Assembly (NCBI GenBank): GCA_016718525.1 | Contig: JADKDD010000002.1 | Coordinates: 496,001-560,000, forward strand | Direction of reading: 5' to 3' | DNA length: 64,000 nucleotides | Source of the DNA: Rhodocyclaceae bacterium | Lineage (GTDB): Bacteria > Pseudomonadota > Gammaproteobacteria > Burkholderiales > Rhodocyclaceae | In this document: piece after piece, positions 1 through 9,111 of the stretch | How positions within the stretch are numbered: the stretch's first letter is position 1 | How the letters are laid out: each line of letters starts with the position of its first letter | The notes under the pieces: generated by a model | Told to the model about the DNA's origin: nothing | Seen by the model: only the letters and a program-made list of their open reading frames with translations | Database searches by the model: none | Position numbers and translations under genes: made by a program

Positions 1-1381
1 CGAGAGATTGTCCGCGTCGCATATCACCGGCAGCAAACACCCCTTTGGCATTCGTCACGTAGGCATGATCGCCTTCGGTCGTCGCCTTTGCGTTACCGCG
101 CGAATCAGTATTGACACCGAACGCTTCAAGAATTCCAGCCACTGGTTGTGTGAAGCCCATCGCCAGAAAAACATAGTCCGCACGAATTTCGAACTCACTT
201 CCCGGAACCTCAACCATACGACCAGCTTTCCACTCGAGGCGCACCGCCTTGACGGCATGCAGGCGCCCATTCTTGCCGACAAATTCCTTGGTCCCGATAG
301 ACCAGTCTCGGTTGGCACCTTCTTCGTGGGACGACGAGGTACGCATCTTCAGAGGCCAATAAGGCCAGACCAAGGGTCCGTCTTCTTGCTCGGGCGGGCG
401 CGGCAACAATTCAATTTGCGTAATGCTCGCGGCACCGTGCCGGTTGGAGGTGCCAACGCAATCCGAACCGGTATCGCCACCGCCGATGATGAGGACATGT
501 TTTCCGCCAACATTAATCGGATTGCGCGATGCTCCCCATACTTCCTTGTTTTGGGGAATCAAGAATTCAAGTGCGTAATGCACGCCAGGCAGGTTGCGCC
601 CCGGAACGGGTAAATCGCGCGGGACTTCCGCGCCGCCGGAAAGGATGACTGCGTCAAAGTCCTTGCGCAACTGCTCCGTGGTAACCACCCACTTGGCGTC
701 ACTGGCAATTTTCTGTGGCAACACGGCATTGGTCACCATGGTGCTGGTGACAAAACGCACCCCTTCGACTTCCATTTGCGCCATACGCCAGTCAATCAGT
801 CGTTTGTCGAGCTTGAAGTCAGGGATGCCATAGCGCAGCAAGCCACCAATCCGGTCACTTTTCTCAAACACAGTGACCTCATGTCCGGCGCGAGTCAACT
901 GTTGCGCAGCGGCCAAACCGGCCGGGCCGGAGCCGACGATGGCGACTTTCTTGCCTGTTTGATGGCTTGGCGGTTGCGGGGTGACCCAGCCATTCTCGCC
1001 AGCCTTGTCGATGATCGCGCGCTCGATAGACTTGATGCCAACCGGGTTCTGTTCAATATTGAGTGTACAAGCAGCTTCGCAGGGTGCCGGGCATATGCGA
1101 CTGGTGAACTCGGGAAAGTTATTGGTCGAATGCAAAACGTCGATGGCCTCACGCCATTGGCCGCGATAGACCAGATCGTTCCAGTCCGGAATGATGTTGT
1201 TGACCGGACAGCCGTTGTTGCAAAAAGGTATGCCGCAATCCATGCAACGCGCACCTTGAATCTTGGCTTGTTCATCACTCAAATGAGGAACGAACTCGTG
1301 GTAGTGCATCACCCGCGATTTGGGCTTTTCATAACTCTCCGCAACGCGATCGAATTCCTTAAATCCAGTTGGCTTGCCCAT
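1..1381 (-). CDS. gltD: Glutamate synthase (NADPH) small subunit, 3' end cut by window edge
   Basis: The beta subunit of NADPH-dependent glutamate synthase takes electrons from NADPH through FAD and passes them over Fe-S clusters to GltB for the synthesis of glutamate from glutamine and 2-oxoglutarate. The frame is open for 460 codons to the window edge and still reads AGDMRRGQSL, which in this family lies about 25 residues before the end, so nearly the whole protein is present. Two cysteine clusters (CMDCGIPFC from residue 46 and CPAPCEAAC near residue 100) fit the N-terminal Fe-S domain. VAIVGSGPAGLAAA is the FAD-binding and IIGGGDTGSDCVG the NADPH-binding glycine motif. The ATG directly follows the gltB stop codon with no spacer, so the two genes are cotranscribed and probably translationally coupled. 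Confidence 0.96.
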   Translation of the reverse strand, partial: MGKPTGFKEFDRVAESYEKPKSRVMHYHEFVPHLSDEQAKIQGARCMDCGIPFCNNGCPVNNIIPDWNDLVYRGQWREAIDVLHSTNNFPEFTSRICPAPCEAACTLNIEQNPVGIKSIERAIIDKAGENGWVTPQPPSHQTGKKVAIVGSGPAGLAAAQQLTRAGHEVTVFEKSDRIGGLLRYGIPDFKLDKRLIDWRMAQMEVEGVRFVTSTMVTNAVLPQKIASDAKWVVTTEQLRKDFDAVILSGGAEVPRDLPVPGRNLPGVHYALEFLIPQNKEVWGASRNPINVGGKHVLIIGGGDTGSDCVGTSNRHGAASITQIELLPRPPEQEDGPLVWPYWPLKMRTSSSHEEGANRDWSIGTKEFVGKNGRLHAVKAVRLEWKAGRMVEVPGSEFEIRADYVFLAMGFTQPVAGILEAFGVNTDSRGNAKATTEGDHAYVTNAKGVFAAGDMRRGQSL

Positions 1382-4300
1382 TTACACTAACTCTCGCTGT
1401 GTCGCTGTTGTTGAAGTTGCCTTCTGCGCGATTTCTACTAGCGCGCGCCGGTACTCGTTGGGAAATACTTTGACGAACTTGCCGCGTGCAGTTTCCCAGT
1501 GGTCCAGGATTGCTCTGGCCCGCTCACTGTTGGTGAGTGCGGCGTGGGCTTCGAGCATTCGCTTTAACTGTTGATCGTCAGTCTCACCGCGGTGACGGGT
1601 GCCATCATCGGCTTGCTCGGCCGCCAGGGACAGCTTCTGCAGCGTCACCATTGCCGGGTTGCAGCGCTTGGCAAACGTGCCGTCGATGTCATAAACATAC
1701 GCAATGCCACCCGACATGCCAGCAGCAAAGTTGCGGCCGGTCATTCCGAGTACAACGACGGTACCTCCTGTCATGTATTCGCAGCCGTGATCACCAGTGC
1801 CCTCGACCACCGCCTGCGCGCCTGAATTGCGTACACAGAAACGCTCGCCGGCAACGCCCTGGAAGTAAGCCTCACCTTCCGTTGCGCCATACAACACAGT
1901 GTTTCCGATGATGATGTTTTGCTCCGCAGCGCCGGCAAAGCCTTTGGCTTTGCGCACTACGATGCGACCACCCGAGAGCCCTTTGCCGACGTAGTCGTTC
2001 GCATCACCAGTCAAGTCCAGGGTGACGCCACGCGCCAGAAATGCGCCGAAGCTTTGTCCCGCCGTGCCGGTCAAGCGAATCGTGATCGTGCCATCCGGCA
2101 ATCCTTTGCGCCCGAAACGTTTGGCGATCTCATGCGAGAGCATGGTGCCACACGTACGATTGGCACTCTTGATAACGGCATCGATCTTGACCTTCTTGCC
2201 ATGCTCAATTGCCGGTTGGGCCTTTTCAATCAATTGATGATCAAGCGCATTGTCGAGGCCGTGGTCTTGCGATTCTGCATGACGACGAGCAACGCTGACC
2301 GGCAAATCAGGGCGATAGAAAATTTTGCTGAAATCCAGGCCCTGAGCCTTCCAATGATCGATTCCCGCACGCGTATCCAGCAAATCACTGCGTCCGACCA
2401 AATCGTTGAATCGGCGCACTCCCATTCGGGCCATCATTTCGCGGACCTCTTCAGCAACAAAGAAGAAGAAATTGACGACATGCTCAGGCTGACCGCTAAA
2501 GCGTTTGCGTAGCTCAGGATCCTGAGTGGCGACCCCTACCGGGCAGGTATTGAGATGACATTTACGCATCATGATGCAGCCGGTGGCGACCAGCGGTGCA
2601 GTAGCGAAACCAAATTCGTCCGCACCCAGCAGCGCACCAATGACTACATCGCGACCGGTCTTCATCTGCCCGTCAGCCTGCACGCGAATACGCCCGCGCA
2701 AACGATTCAGCACCAGGGTTTGCTGTGTTTCGGCAAGCCCCAACTCCCATGGTGTACCGGCATGTTTGATCGACGAGACCGGCGAAGCCCCGGTGCCGCC
2801 ATCGTGCCCGGCAATCACCAGGTGATCGGCCTTGGCTTTGGAAACTCCCGCGGCTACGGTTCCAACCCCGACTTCCGAAACCAGTTTGACCGATACAGAG
2901 GCTGAAGGATTGGCGTTTTTCAGATCATGAATCAGCTGCGCCAAATCTTCGATGGAATAAATATCGTGATGCGGTGGTGGCGATATCAGACCAACGCCAG
3001 GCACGGAGTGGCGGAGAAATCCGATGTACTCGGACACTTTGTGGCCAGGCAATTGACCGCCTTCGCCAGGTTTTGCTCCTTGCGCCATCTTGATTTGCAA
3101 TTGATCTGCGTTGGACAAGTATTCGGCCGTAACGCCAAAACGCCCGGAGGCAACTTGCTTGATCGCCGAACGCAAACTATCGCCCTTCAGCAGCGGTGTA
3201 TCGCGCTCGATTCGGGATGCGCCGATCACGCTGGACACTGTGTCGCCAGCACCAACCGGGGCAAAGCGTTTCGGATCTTCACCGCCTTCGCCGGTGTTTG
3301 ACTTGCCACCGATGCGATTCATCGCGATTGCCAGAGTGGTGTGTGCCTCAGTTGAGATTGAGCCCAGCGACATCGCACCAGTAGCAAAGCGCTTGACGAT
3401 TTCCTTGGCCGACTCGACCTCGTCCAGCGGCACCGGCGGACCCGCGGGCCGCACTTCAAACAAACCGCGCAAGGTCAGGTGGCGTTTGGTTTGATCGTTG
3501 ATTAAGGTCGCGTATTCCTTGTAGGTCTCGTACTTTCCTGAGCGCGTCGAATGCTGCAGCTTGGCAATTGAGTCCGGTGTCCACATGTGTTCTTCGCCAC
3601 GGATGCGGAATGCATATTCACCGCCGGCGTCGAGTGAGTTGACCAAAACAGGATCTTCCGAGAATGCTGCGCGGTGCGTGCGTACCGCCTCTTCAGCTAT
3701 CTCGGCGAGACCGATGCCCTCAATCTTGCTCGGCGTGCCTGTGAAGTAACGGGCGACAAATGCCGAGGTCAGACCGACCGCTTCAAACACCTGAGCACCA
3801 CAGTAAGATTGATAGGTCGAGATACCCATCTTCGACATCACCTTCATCAGACCTTTACCAACCGCCTTGATGTAATTCTTGGTCGCGTAACGAAAATCGC
3901 CGTTGCTGGCCTGGACCTGGTCGTTAATGGTTTCCAAAGCCAGCCAGGGGCAGATCGCTTCAGCGCCGTATCCGGCCAACAGTGCAAAGTGGTGCACTTC
4001 GCGTGCCGACCCGGTATCTAAAACGAGTCCGACACTGGTACGCAAGCCTTTGCGGGTCAAGTGATGATGTACGCCAGAACAGGCCAGCAGTGCGGGAATC
4101 GCGACATGTTCGCGATCAATGTTGCGGTCAGACAAAATGATGACGTTGTAGCCATCGGTCACCGCCTGCTCTGCCGCTGCGCACAAGCGCCCCATTGCGG
4201 TGTCGCAACCGAACGGACCCTCGCTGACGGCGAAAGTGATATCCAGGACCAACGAACTGAAACGTCCGCCGGAAAGTTTTTTGATGTCACGCAACCGTGA

Positions 4301-6034
4301 AATATCTACCTCATCCAGCACTGGTTGCTTGACTTCCAGGCGCGCCGACAATTCTTCGTTCTTGTTCACGATCCCGAGCAGGTTCGGTTTCGGACCGATG
4401 AAACTGGTCAGCGACATAACGATCTCTTCACGGATCGGGTCGATTGGAGGATTGGTGACTTGCGCGAAGAGCTGCTTGAAATAGTTGTAGAACACTTTGT
4501 TTTTGCTCGACAGCACCGGCAAGGCAGCGTCGTTCCCCATCGATCCGGTGGGTTCTTCGCCGTTGGCAATCATCGGCTCAAGAATCACACTGATGTCTTC
4601 CCGGGTGTAGCCGAAGGCTTGTTGTGTGTCCAGCAGGGACTCTTTCAACTCGGCAACGGCGCGGATTCGCGGAATCGGCAAGTCGTCCAGAAACACGCGT
4701 GACTCGGCAATCCAGCGACGGTAGGGCTCTGCTGTCGACAGTGTATGTTTTAACTCTTCATCATCGATGATGCGACCTTGCTCAAGGTCGAGCAGAAACA
4801 TGCGGCCCGGTTGCAATCGCCATTTCTTTACGATGCGCTCTTGCGGAATTGGCAGCACACCGATTTCCGAGGACATGATGACCAAATCGTCGTCGGTGAC
4901 AATGTAACGTGCGGGGCGCAGGCCATTGCGGTCAAGCGTGGCGCCGATCTGCCGGCCATCGGTAAAGGCAATCGCAGCAGGACCATCCCAAGGCTCCATG
5001 ATTGGCGCATGAAATTCGTAGAACGCTCGACGATCCGCATCCATTGAGGCGTTGTTGGACCATGCTTCGGGAATCATCATCATCATCGCGTGGGTCAGCG
5101 AAAAGCCACCCATCACCAAGAGTTCCAGCGCGTTATCAAACGATGCCGTGTCCGACTGTCCGTCGTATATCAGCGGCCAAATCTTGTGCAGATCGTCACC
5201 GAGTTTGACCGACGAAATATTGTGCTGACGCGCTCGGATCCAATTGACGTTGCCACGCACGGTATTGATTTCGCCGTTATGCGCAATCATGCGGAATGGA
5301 TGGGCCAGGTCCCAGGTCGGGAAGGTATTGGTCGAGAAGCGCTGGTGCGCCAAAGCAAGCGCCGATACCAAGCGCTCATCCTGCAAGTCGAGGAAATACT
5401 CACCGACCTGATTGGCGAGCAACATACCCTTATAAACCACCGTCCGGACAGACATCGATGGCACGTAATACATTTTTCCGTCGGGCAATTTGAGGGCCTG
5501 GATGGCGTGACCAGATTCCTTGCGAATGATGTACAGCTTGCGCTCAAGCGCATCGCTGTCCGCTATCTTTGGCCCGCGACCGATAAACACCTGACGGATA
5601 ACCGGTTCGATGTCGCGTGCCGCCTTCGCCAGACCACTGTTGTCACAAGGTACGTCGCGCCAACCCAGCAAAATCTGCCCTTCGGCGACGATTGCGTTGT
5701 TGACCGCTTCTTCACAGGCTTGCCTGCTCGCCGCATCACGAGGCAAGAAGATCATTCCGACACCATAATCTCCTACCTTCGGCAGGGTGACTCCCTGCAG
5801 ATTCATTTCAGCACGGAGAAAAGCGTCAGGAATTTGCAGCAGAATTCCTGCGCCATCCCCCAGCAGAGGATCGTAACCAGTCGCGCCGCGATGCTCCAGA
5901 TTCTTCAATATTTGAAGGCCCTGGACGACAATGGCGTGGCTTTTTTGGTTCTTGATGTGAGCGACAAAGCCGACGCCGCAGGCGTCGTGCTCATTGGCGG
6001 GGTCGTAAAGACCCTGACTCGCGGGGCTTAGCAT
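1382..6034 (-). CDS. gltB: Glutamate synthase (NADPH) large subunit
   Basis: GltB carries the glutaminase and the FMN-dependent synthase activities of glutamate synthase. Order: class II glutamine amidotransferase domain with the expected catalytic Cys after an 18-residue propeptide (HDACGVGF), central domain, FMN-binding synthase domain (GQLPGHKVS, ISPPPHHDIYS, GHDGGTGASP), the 3Fe-4S cysteines CIMMRKCHLNTCPVG, and the C-terminal beta-helix domain. The frame is open further upstream to a GTG at 6115, but the ATG at 6034 is preferred: an AGGA sits 8 bases before it, and the longer version would run through a terminator-like hairpin and add residues unlike the family. The stretch RFAPVGAGDTVSSV in the synthase half is encoded by a copy of the dispersed repeat. 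The C-terminus abuts gltD. Confidence 0.96.
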   Translation of the reverse strand: MLSPASQGLYDPANEHDACGVGFVAHIKNQKSHAIVVQGLQILKNLEHRGATGYDPLLGDGAGILLQIPDAFLRAEMNLQGVTLPKVGDYGVGMIFLPRDAASRQACEEAVNNAIVAEGQILLGWRDVPCDNSGLAKAARDIEPVIRQVFIGRGPKIADSDALERKLYIIRKESGHAIQALKLPDGKMYYVPSMSVRTVVYKGMLLANQVGEYFLDLQDERLVSALALAHQRFSTNTFPTWDLAHPFRMIAHNGEINTVRGNVNWIRARQHNISSVKLGDDLHKIWPLIYDGQSDTASFDNALELLVMGGFSLTHAMMMMIPEAWSNNASMDADRRAFYEFHAPIMEPWDGPAAIAFTDGRQIGATLDRNGLRPARYIVTDDDLVIMSSEIGVLPIPQERIVKKWRLQPGRMFLLDLEQGRIIDDEELKHTLSTAEPYRRWIAESRVFLDDLPIPRIRAVAELKESLLDTQQAFGYTREDISVILEPMIANGEEPTGSMGNDAALPVLSSKNKVFYNYFKQLFAQVTNPPIDPIREEIVMSLTSFIGPKPNLLGIVNKNEELSARLEVKQPVLDEVDISRLRDIKKLSGGRFSSLVLDITFAVSEGPFGCDTAMGRLCAAAEQAVTDGYNVIILSDRNIDREHVAIPALLACSGVHHHLTRKGLRTSVGLVLDTGSAREVHHFALLAGYGAEAICPWLALETINDQVQASNGDFRYATKNYIKAVGKGLMKVMSKMGISTYQSYCGAQVFEAVGLTSAFVARYFTGTPSKIEGIGLAEIAEEAVRTHRAAFSEDPVLVNSLDAGGEYAFRIRGEEHMWTPDSIAKLQHSTRSGKYETYKEYATLINDQTKRHLTLRGLFEVRPAGPPVPLDEVESAKEIVKRFATGAMSLGSISTEAHTTLAIAMNRIGGKSNTGEGGEDPKRFAPVGAGDTVSSVIGASRIERDTPLLKGDSLRSAIKQVASGRFGVTAEYLSNADQLQIKMAQGAKPGEGGQLPGHKVSEYIGFLRHSVPGVGLISPPPHHDIYSIEDLAQLIHDLKNANPSASVSVKLVSEVGVGTVAAGVSKAKADHLVIAGHDGGTGASPVSSIKHAGTPWELGLAETQQTLVLNRLRGRIRVQADGQMKTGRDVVIGALLGADEFGFATAPLVATGCIMMRKCHLNTCPVGVATQDPELRKRFSGQPEHVVNFFFFVAEEVREMMARMGVRRFNDLVGRSDLLDTRAGIDHWKAQGLDFSKIFYRPDLPVSVARRHAESQDHGLDNALDHQLIEKAQPAIEHGKKVKIDAVIKSANRTCGTMLSHEIAKRFGRKGLPDGTITIRLTGTAGQSFGAFLARGVTLDLTGDANDYVGKGLSGGRIVVRKAKGFAGAAEQNIIIGNTVLYGATEGEAYFQGVAGERFCVRNSGAQAVVEGTGDHGCEYMTGGTVVVLGMTGRNFAAGMSGGIAYVYDIDGTFAKRCNPAMVTLQKLSLAAEQADDGTRHRGETDDQQLKRMLEAHAALTNSERARAILDHWETARGKFVKVFPNEYRRALVEIAQKATSTTATQRELV
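3234..3258 (-). repeat. Dispersed 27-bp element, copy 1 (in gltB)
   Basis: Read on the minus strand, CGGTTGGTGCTGGCGACAC matches the repeat core, followed by a diverged tail AGTGTC. It lies in frame in gltB in sense orientation and encodes PVGAGDTVS, the same peptide as the copy at 62454. Confidence 0.7.
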
Positions 6035-6117
6035 CCGGAAATTCCTAACAAAAAGCGGTCGGCAAAAAAGCCGGGGAAGTGTGCAGCAACGCCGCTCCCC
6101 GGCTTCGTAGTCCACAT
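6028..6117 (-). CDS. Possible 29-codon gltB leader peptide
   Basis: A small ORF begins with ATG TGG about 12 bases after the predicted gltB transcription start and reads MWTTKPGSGVAAHFPGFF and on to a TAA that overlaps the gltB ATG (ATGCTAA). It runs straight through the terminator-like hairpin at 6064-6104. The position between promoter and gene, and the stop overlapping the next start, are what a leader peptide would show. No clear Shine-Dalgarno site precedes it, and it has no Glu or Gln codons, so classical end-product attenuation is not obvious. It could be a chance ORF. Confidence 0.35.
   Translation of the reverse strand: MWTTKPGSGVAAHFPGFFADRFLLGISGC
6064..6104 (-). terminator. Intrinsic terminator-like hairpin inside the gltB leader
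   Basis: On the minus strand AGCCGGGGA pairs with TCCCCGGCT (9 bp), enclosing a smaller stem GCGGC-GTT-GCTGC, and is followed at once by six T. It lies between the gltB promoter (6137-6165) and the gltB ATG (6034), so it can act on gltBD transcription itself and is placed like an attenuator. It could instead serve as the end of dgt transcription. Confidence 0.7.
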
Positions 6118-6136
6118 GGCTGTGAACGCGAGTTTA

Positions 6137-6165
6137 AATATACCGCGAATGCGGCCTTATTTCAA
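6137..6165 (-). promoter_or_regulatory. Sigma-70 promoter of gltBD
   Basis: On the minus strand TTGAAA (6165-6160) is followed after 17 bases by TATATT (6142-6137), placing the transcript start near 6130, about 95 bases before the gltB ATG. The spacing and both hexamers are close to the sigma-70 consensus. Confidence 0.65.
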
Positions 6166-6216
6166 CGTGTGGCGGCGCAACAAATGGAGCACTCACTCTA
6201 AAAACGACCTTTAAAC

Positions 6217-6230
6217 CCAAACAGGTTTGG
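6217..6230. promoter_or_regulatory. Inverted repeat between dgt and the gltB promoter
   Basis: CCAAAC-AG-GTTTGG is a near-perfect inverted repeat about 50 bases upstream of the gltB -35 box and about 70 bases after the dgt stop. It could be an operator for gltBD or part of a weak dgt terminator. The sequence does not decide between these. Confidence 0.3.
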
Positions 6231-6296
6231 ACAGGGGTTTCGAGTCGGGGCAAGGCACGGATATGCCAGTAGCGGTCCCTATCGATGGGATTAACA

Positions 6297-7424
6297 CTAA
6301 AGTTCCCCGACAGAAAACAGGCGTTGATATTCTTTCATTGCGTAGCGATCGGTCATCCCGGCAATGTAATCGGCCACCGCGCGCGCATCACCTTCTGCAG
6401 CAGCCAGATCCTGGTACTGGGGTGGCAATAGCCGCAAATCCGTCATAAACGCCGAGAACAGCTCGCCGATGATGCGGTGCGCCTTGTTAGTCATCCGCAA
6501 AACCTGATAGTGCCGGTATAGATTTGCGCGCAAAAAGCCCTTTAAAGCCTGATTTTCAACGTGCATGGATGCCGAAAAGGCGATCAACGGGGGCGCGACG
6601 GCTACGTCGGCCAAATTTGCCGGGTTCGCAACTGCCAGTCGCCTGCCGGACTCGGCAAGAATATCGGTAACTTGCGCATTGATCATCCGACGAATGACCT
6701 CACTGATGCGACGACGTCGCTCAATGCCCGGAAAGAGCTGATCAACTTCAGCTGCATGGCGCCCGAACAGGCTGATTTTCTCCAACTGTTCGACGCTGAT
6801 CAATCCTGAGCGCAAACCATCATCGACGTCATGATTGTTGTAGGCGATCTCGTCTGCGATGTTGCAAATCTGGGCTTCCAACGACGGCTGCTTGCCGTCG
6901 ATGAAGCGCCGACCAAGTTCCCCGAGCTCACGCGCTTTCGCGGGGGAACAATGTTTCAAGATACCCTCGCGGGTTTCAAACGTTAAATTCAGCCCGTCAA
7001 AGGCGCCGTAACGCGCTTCCAGACGATCCACGATCCGCAGGCTCTGAAGGTTGTGTTCAAAGCCACCGTGACCTTGCATACAGCCATTGAGCGCATCCTG
7101 ACCTGCGTGGCCGAATGGCGTGTGACCAAGGTCGTGGGCAAGTGAAATGGCCTCGGCGAGATCATCGTTCAAACCCAGGGCGCGTGCGATAGATCGCGCA
7201 ATTTGCGCCACTTCAATGCTGTGGGTGAGTCGGGTCCGGAATAAATCACCTTCGTGATTGACGAAAACCTGCGTTTTATACTCCAGCCGACGAAATGCGG
7301 TGCAGTGCACGATTCGATCACGATCGCGCTGAAACTCCGTACGCGATTGCGGCAATGGCTCAATAATGGCCCTGCCACGCGAGTTGGCGTCGCACACTGC
7401 GAATGGGCGTAATTCAGTGTTCAC
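6297..7424 (-). CDS. dgt: dGTP triphosphohydrolase-like HD-domain protein
   Basis: A dGTPase-like protein that cleaves (d)NTP to nucleoside and tripolyphosphate. It has the HD phosphohydrolase metal motifs: H in RLTHSIEVAQIARSIAR, HD in AHDLGHTPFGHAG, and the later D in NHDVDDGLRSG. The N-terminal RRLEYKTQVFVNHEGD is typical of the family. At 375 residues it is of the shorter type found in many beta- and alphaproteobacteria rather than the 505-residue E. coli enzyme. The start is a GTG overlapping the end of aroB by 11 bases, which indicates coupling in an aroK-aroB-dgt operon. Confidence 0.92.
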   Translation of the reverse strand: MNTELRPFAVCDANSRGRAIIEPLPQSRTEFQRDRDRIVHCTAFRRLEYKTQVFVNHEGDLFRTRLTHSIEVAQIARSIARALGLNDDLAEAISLAHDLGHTPFGHAGQDALNGCMQGHGGFEHNLQSLRIVDRLEARYGAFDGLNLTFETREGILKHCSPAKARELGELGRRFIDGKQPSLEAQICNIADEIAYNNHDVDDGLRSGLISVEQLEKISLFGRHAAEVDQLFPGIERRRRISEVIRRMINAQVTDILAESGRRLAVANPANLADVAVAPPLIAFSASMHVENQALKGFLRANLYRHYQVLRMTNKAHRIIGELFSAFMTDLRLLPPQYQDLAAAEGDARAVADYIAGMTDRYAMKEYQRLFSVGEL

Positions 7425-8517
7425 AACTTGCCTCGATTGCGCTGATAAGGTCAGATGTTTTAGCGTCGGAATAGGTCACCGCACGGCCTATTTGATCAAG
7501 CAGGACGAGTCGCAACTGCCCATTTACTACCTTCTTATCGTGACTCATCAGTTCAAGGTAACGGGTCGCGCCCAGCCTGGGCCCGGTGACGGGCAAACCG
7601 GCGCGTTGATAAACCGTGCGGATTCTTACAAGCTCTGACTCCTCAAGCCATCCGAGGCGTCGCGATAGTTCCGCCGACATCATGGTTCCTGCGGCCACTG
7701 CCTCACCGTGAAGCCATTTGCCATAGCCCATTCCGGTTTCAATCGCATGCCCAAACGTATGACCGAGATTGAGCAATGCGCGCCCGCCTTCCTTCGCAAC
7801 CTCCAGTTCGTCGCCAGCAACCACTTCAGCCTTGTTCAGGCAGGAGCGCTCAATTGCGTAAGCCAAGGGTTCCGCCTCTCTGCGCATCAGCGCGTCAAGG
7901 TTGAGTTCAAGCCACTCAAAGAACGGCAGATCACGAATCAGACCATATTTGATAACCTCGGCGAGGCCGGACGCGTACTCCCGCGCGCTCAGCGACTGCA
8001 AAACGGATGTATCGGCCAGGACGAGTTTGGGCTGCCAAAAGGCACCAATCATATTTTTGCCGCGTGGATGATTGATTCCGGTCTTGCCGCCAACCGATGA
8101 GTCAACCTGGGACAACAAAGTTGTCGGGATCTGGATAAAGGCAAGACCGCGCTGGTACGTTGCCGCTGCAAAACCGGCCAGGTCCCCCACGACGCCGCCT
8201 CCAAGAGCGATGATGGTCGTGCCTCTGTCACAACGCGCGGCGAGCATTGCGTCATAGATCGCGTTTAGCGACTCCGAATTCTTGTATTGCTCGCCATCGT
8301 TAAGAACAACAACCGTGGAATCAACACCAACTGTTGCTAACGATGCTTGCAATGTTGGCAGGTACAGTGGCGCAACCACAGTGTTACTGATGATGACAGC
8401 CCGGGGCTTGGTTGCGTGCGGTAAGGCTGCCCGCAGTTCATCCGTCCGTGATAACAGATCCTGCCCGATCACGATCGGGTAACTGCGTTGTCCCAATTCA
8501 ACGGTTAGGCGGCGCAT
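7414..8517 (-). CDS. aroB: 3-dehydroquinate synthase
   Basis: This enzyme converts DAHP to 3-dehydroquinate, the second step of the shikimate pathway, in the cytoplasm with NAD and a divalent metal. The glycine-rich signature GGGVVGDLAGFAAATYQRG, the PTTLLSQVDSSVGGKTGIN motif and the metal ligands in GHTFGHAIE and HGEAVAAG are all present. The 367 residues match the family. It overlaps aroK by 13 bases upstream and dgt by 11 bases downstream. aroK-aroB adjacency is standard in proteobacteria. Confidence 0.97.
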   Translation of the reverse strand: MRRLTVELGQRSYPIVIGQDLLSRTDELRAALPHATKPRAVIISNTVVAPLYLPTLQASLATVGVDSTVVVLNDGEQYKNSESLNAIYDAMLAARCDRGTTIIALGGGVVGDLAGFAAATYQRGLAFIQIPTTLLSQVDSSVGGKTGINHPRGKNMIGAFWQPKLVLADTSVLQSLSAREYASGLAEVIKYGLIRDLPFFEWLELNLDALMRREAEPLAYAIERSCLNKAEVVAGDELEVAKEGGRALLNLGHTFGHAIETGMGYGKWLHGEAVAAGTMMSAELSRRLGWLEESELVRIRTVYQRAGLPVTGPRLGATRYLELMSHDKKVVNGQLRLVLLDQIGRAVTYSDAKTSDLISAIEASCEH

Positions 8518-9035
8518 TGGTTCTTTAGTTGCTGTTCAAGCACACGCACCAGATTGGCCACGCTTCCGCCTAGCCCGTCAACGACCAGATCAGCAATTTC
8601 CCGGTACAGCGGGTCGCGTTGAACGAATAACTGATTGAGTCGCTCCTGCTTATCGTCGACTTGCAGCAGCGGCCGCTTGTTGTCGTGTCGCATGCGCCTG
8701 CTCAGTAAGGCCGGTGCTACGTGCAAATAGACCACCGTCCCGGAATTTCGGAGCGCTTGCCGATTTTCCGGGCGCAAGATTGCACCTCCGCCGGTTGCAA
8801 CCACCAGGTCGGACTCATGCGCAAGCGCGGCCAGAACTTTGGTTTCGCGTTCGCGAAATCCGCTCTCACCTTCAATTTCAAAAATAAGGGGAATCCCGAC
8901 ACCCGTGGCAGCTTCCAACTCATGGTCAGCGTCCACAAAGCGACGCTGCAATCGCCGCGCCAGTTGTCGCGCAACAGTCGTTTTGCCTGCGCCAGGCATG
9001 CCGACAAGATAAATATTTCCGCGGTTCAGTTTCAC
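8505..9035 (-). CDS. aroK: Shikimate kinase
   Basis: This enzyme phosphorylates shikimate at the 3-hydroxyl using ATP. The P-loop reads GMPGAGKTT near residue 12, followed by DADHELE for magnesium and shikimate binding, the FRERE segment, the GGGA motif and the lid arginine in KRPLL. The length of 176 residues is normal. It is the last gene after pilQ and the first of the aroK-aroB-dgt overlap group. A hairpin terminator separates it from pilQ. Confidence 0.95.
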   Translation of the reverse strand: MKLNRGNIYLVGMPGAGKTTVARQLARRLQRRFVDADHELEAATGVGIPLIFEIEGESGFRERETKVLAALAHESDLVVATGGGAILRPENRQALRNSGTVVYLHVAPALLSRRMRHDNKRPLLQVDDKQERLNQLFVQRDPLYREIADLVVDGLGGSVANLVRVLEQQLKNQCAA

Positions 9036-9065
9036 TCAACAATTCTAACAGCGGCCAGCAAAACA

Positions 9066-9088
9066 AAGGCCGACGCTAGGTCGGCCTT
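9066..9088 (-). terminator. Hairpin terminator after pilQ
   Basis: AAGGCCGAC and GTCGGCCTT form a 9-bp stem with a 5-base loop just below the pilQ stop codon. On the minus strand it is followed by TGTTTTGC, a weak T tract. It separates the pil operon from aroK. Confidence 0.6.
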
Positions 9089-9111
9089 CATATTTCACTC
9101 TTGTCTGATTG

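Noticed and set aside
721..760. ATGGTGCTGGTGACAAAACGCACC in gltD looks like the dispersed element
   Set aside because: Only the GGTGCTGG core fits, the tail does not, and the encoded residues look native for GltD.
5090..6031. 313-codon ORF on the plus strand
   Set aside because: It is fully antisense to gltB, has no recognisable domains and a His/Arg-rich shadow composition.
6034..6115. Longer gltB start at GTG 6115
   Set aside because: It would translate through the terminator hairpin, adds 27 Cys/Arg-rich residues and lacks an RBS, while ATG 6034 has AGGA.
8310..8335. AACACCAACTGTTG in aroB as a twelfth repeat copy
   Set aside because: Only about 10 bases match and the tail CACGCCGTC is absent.
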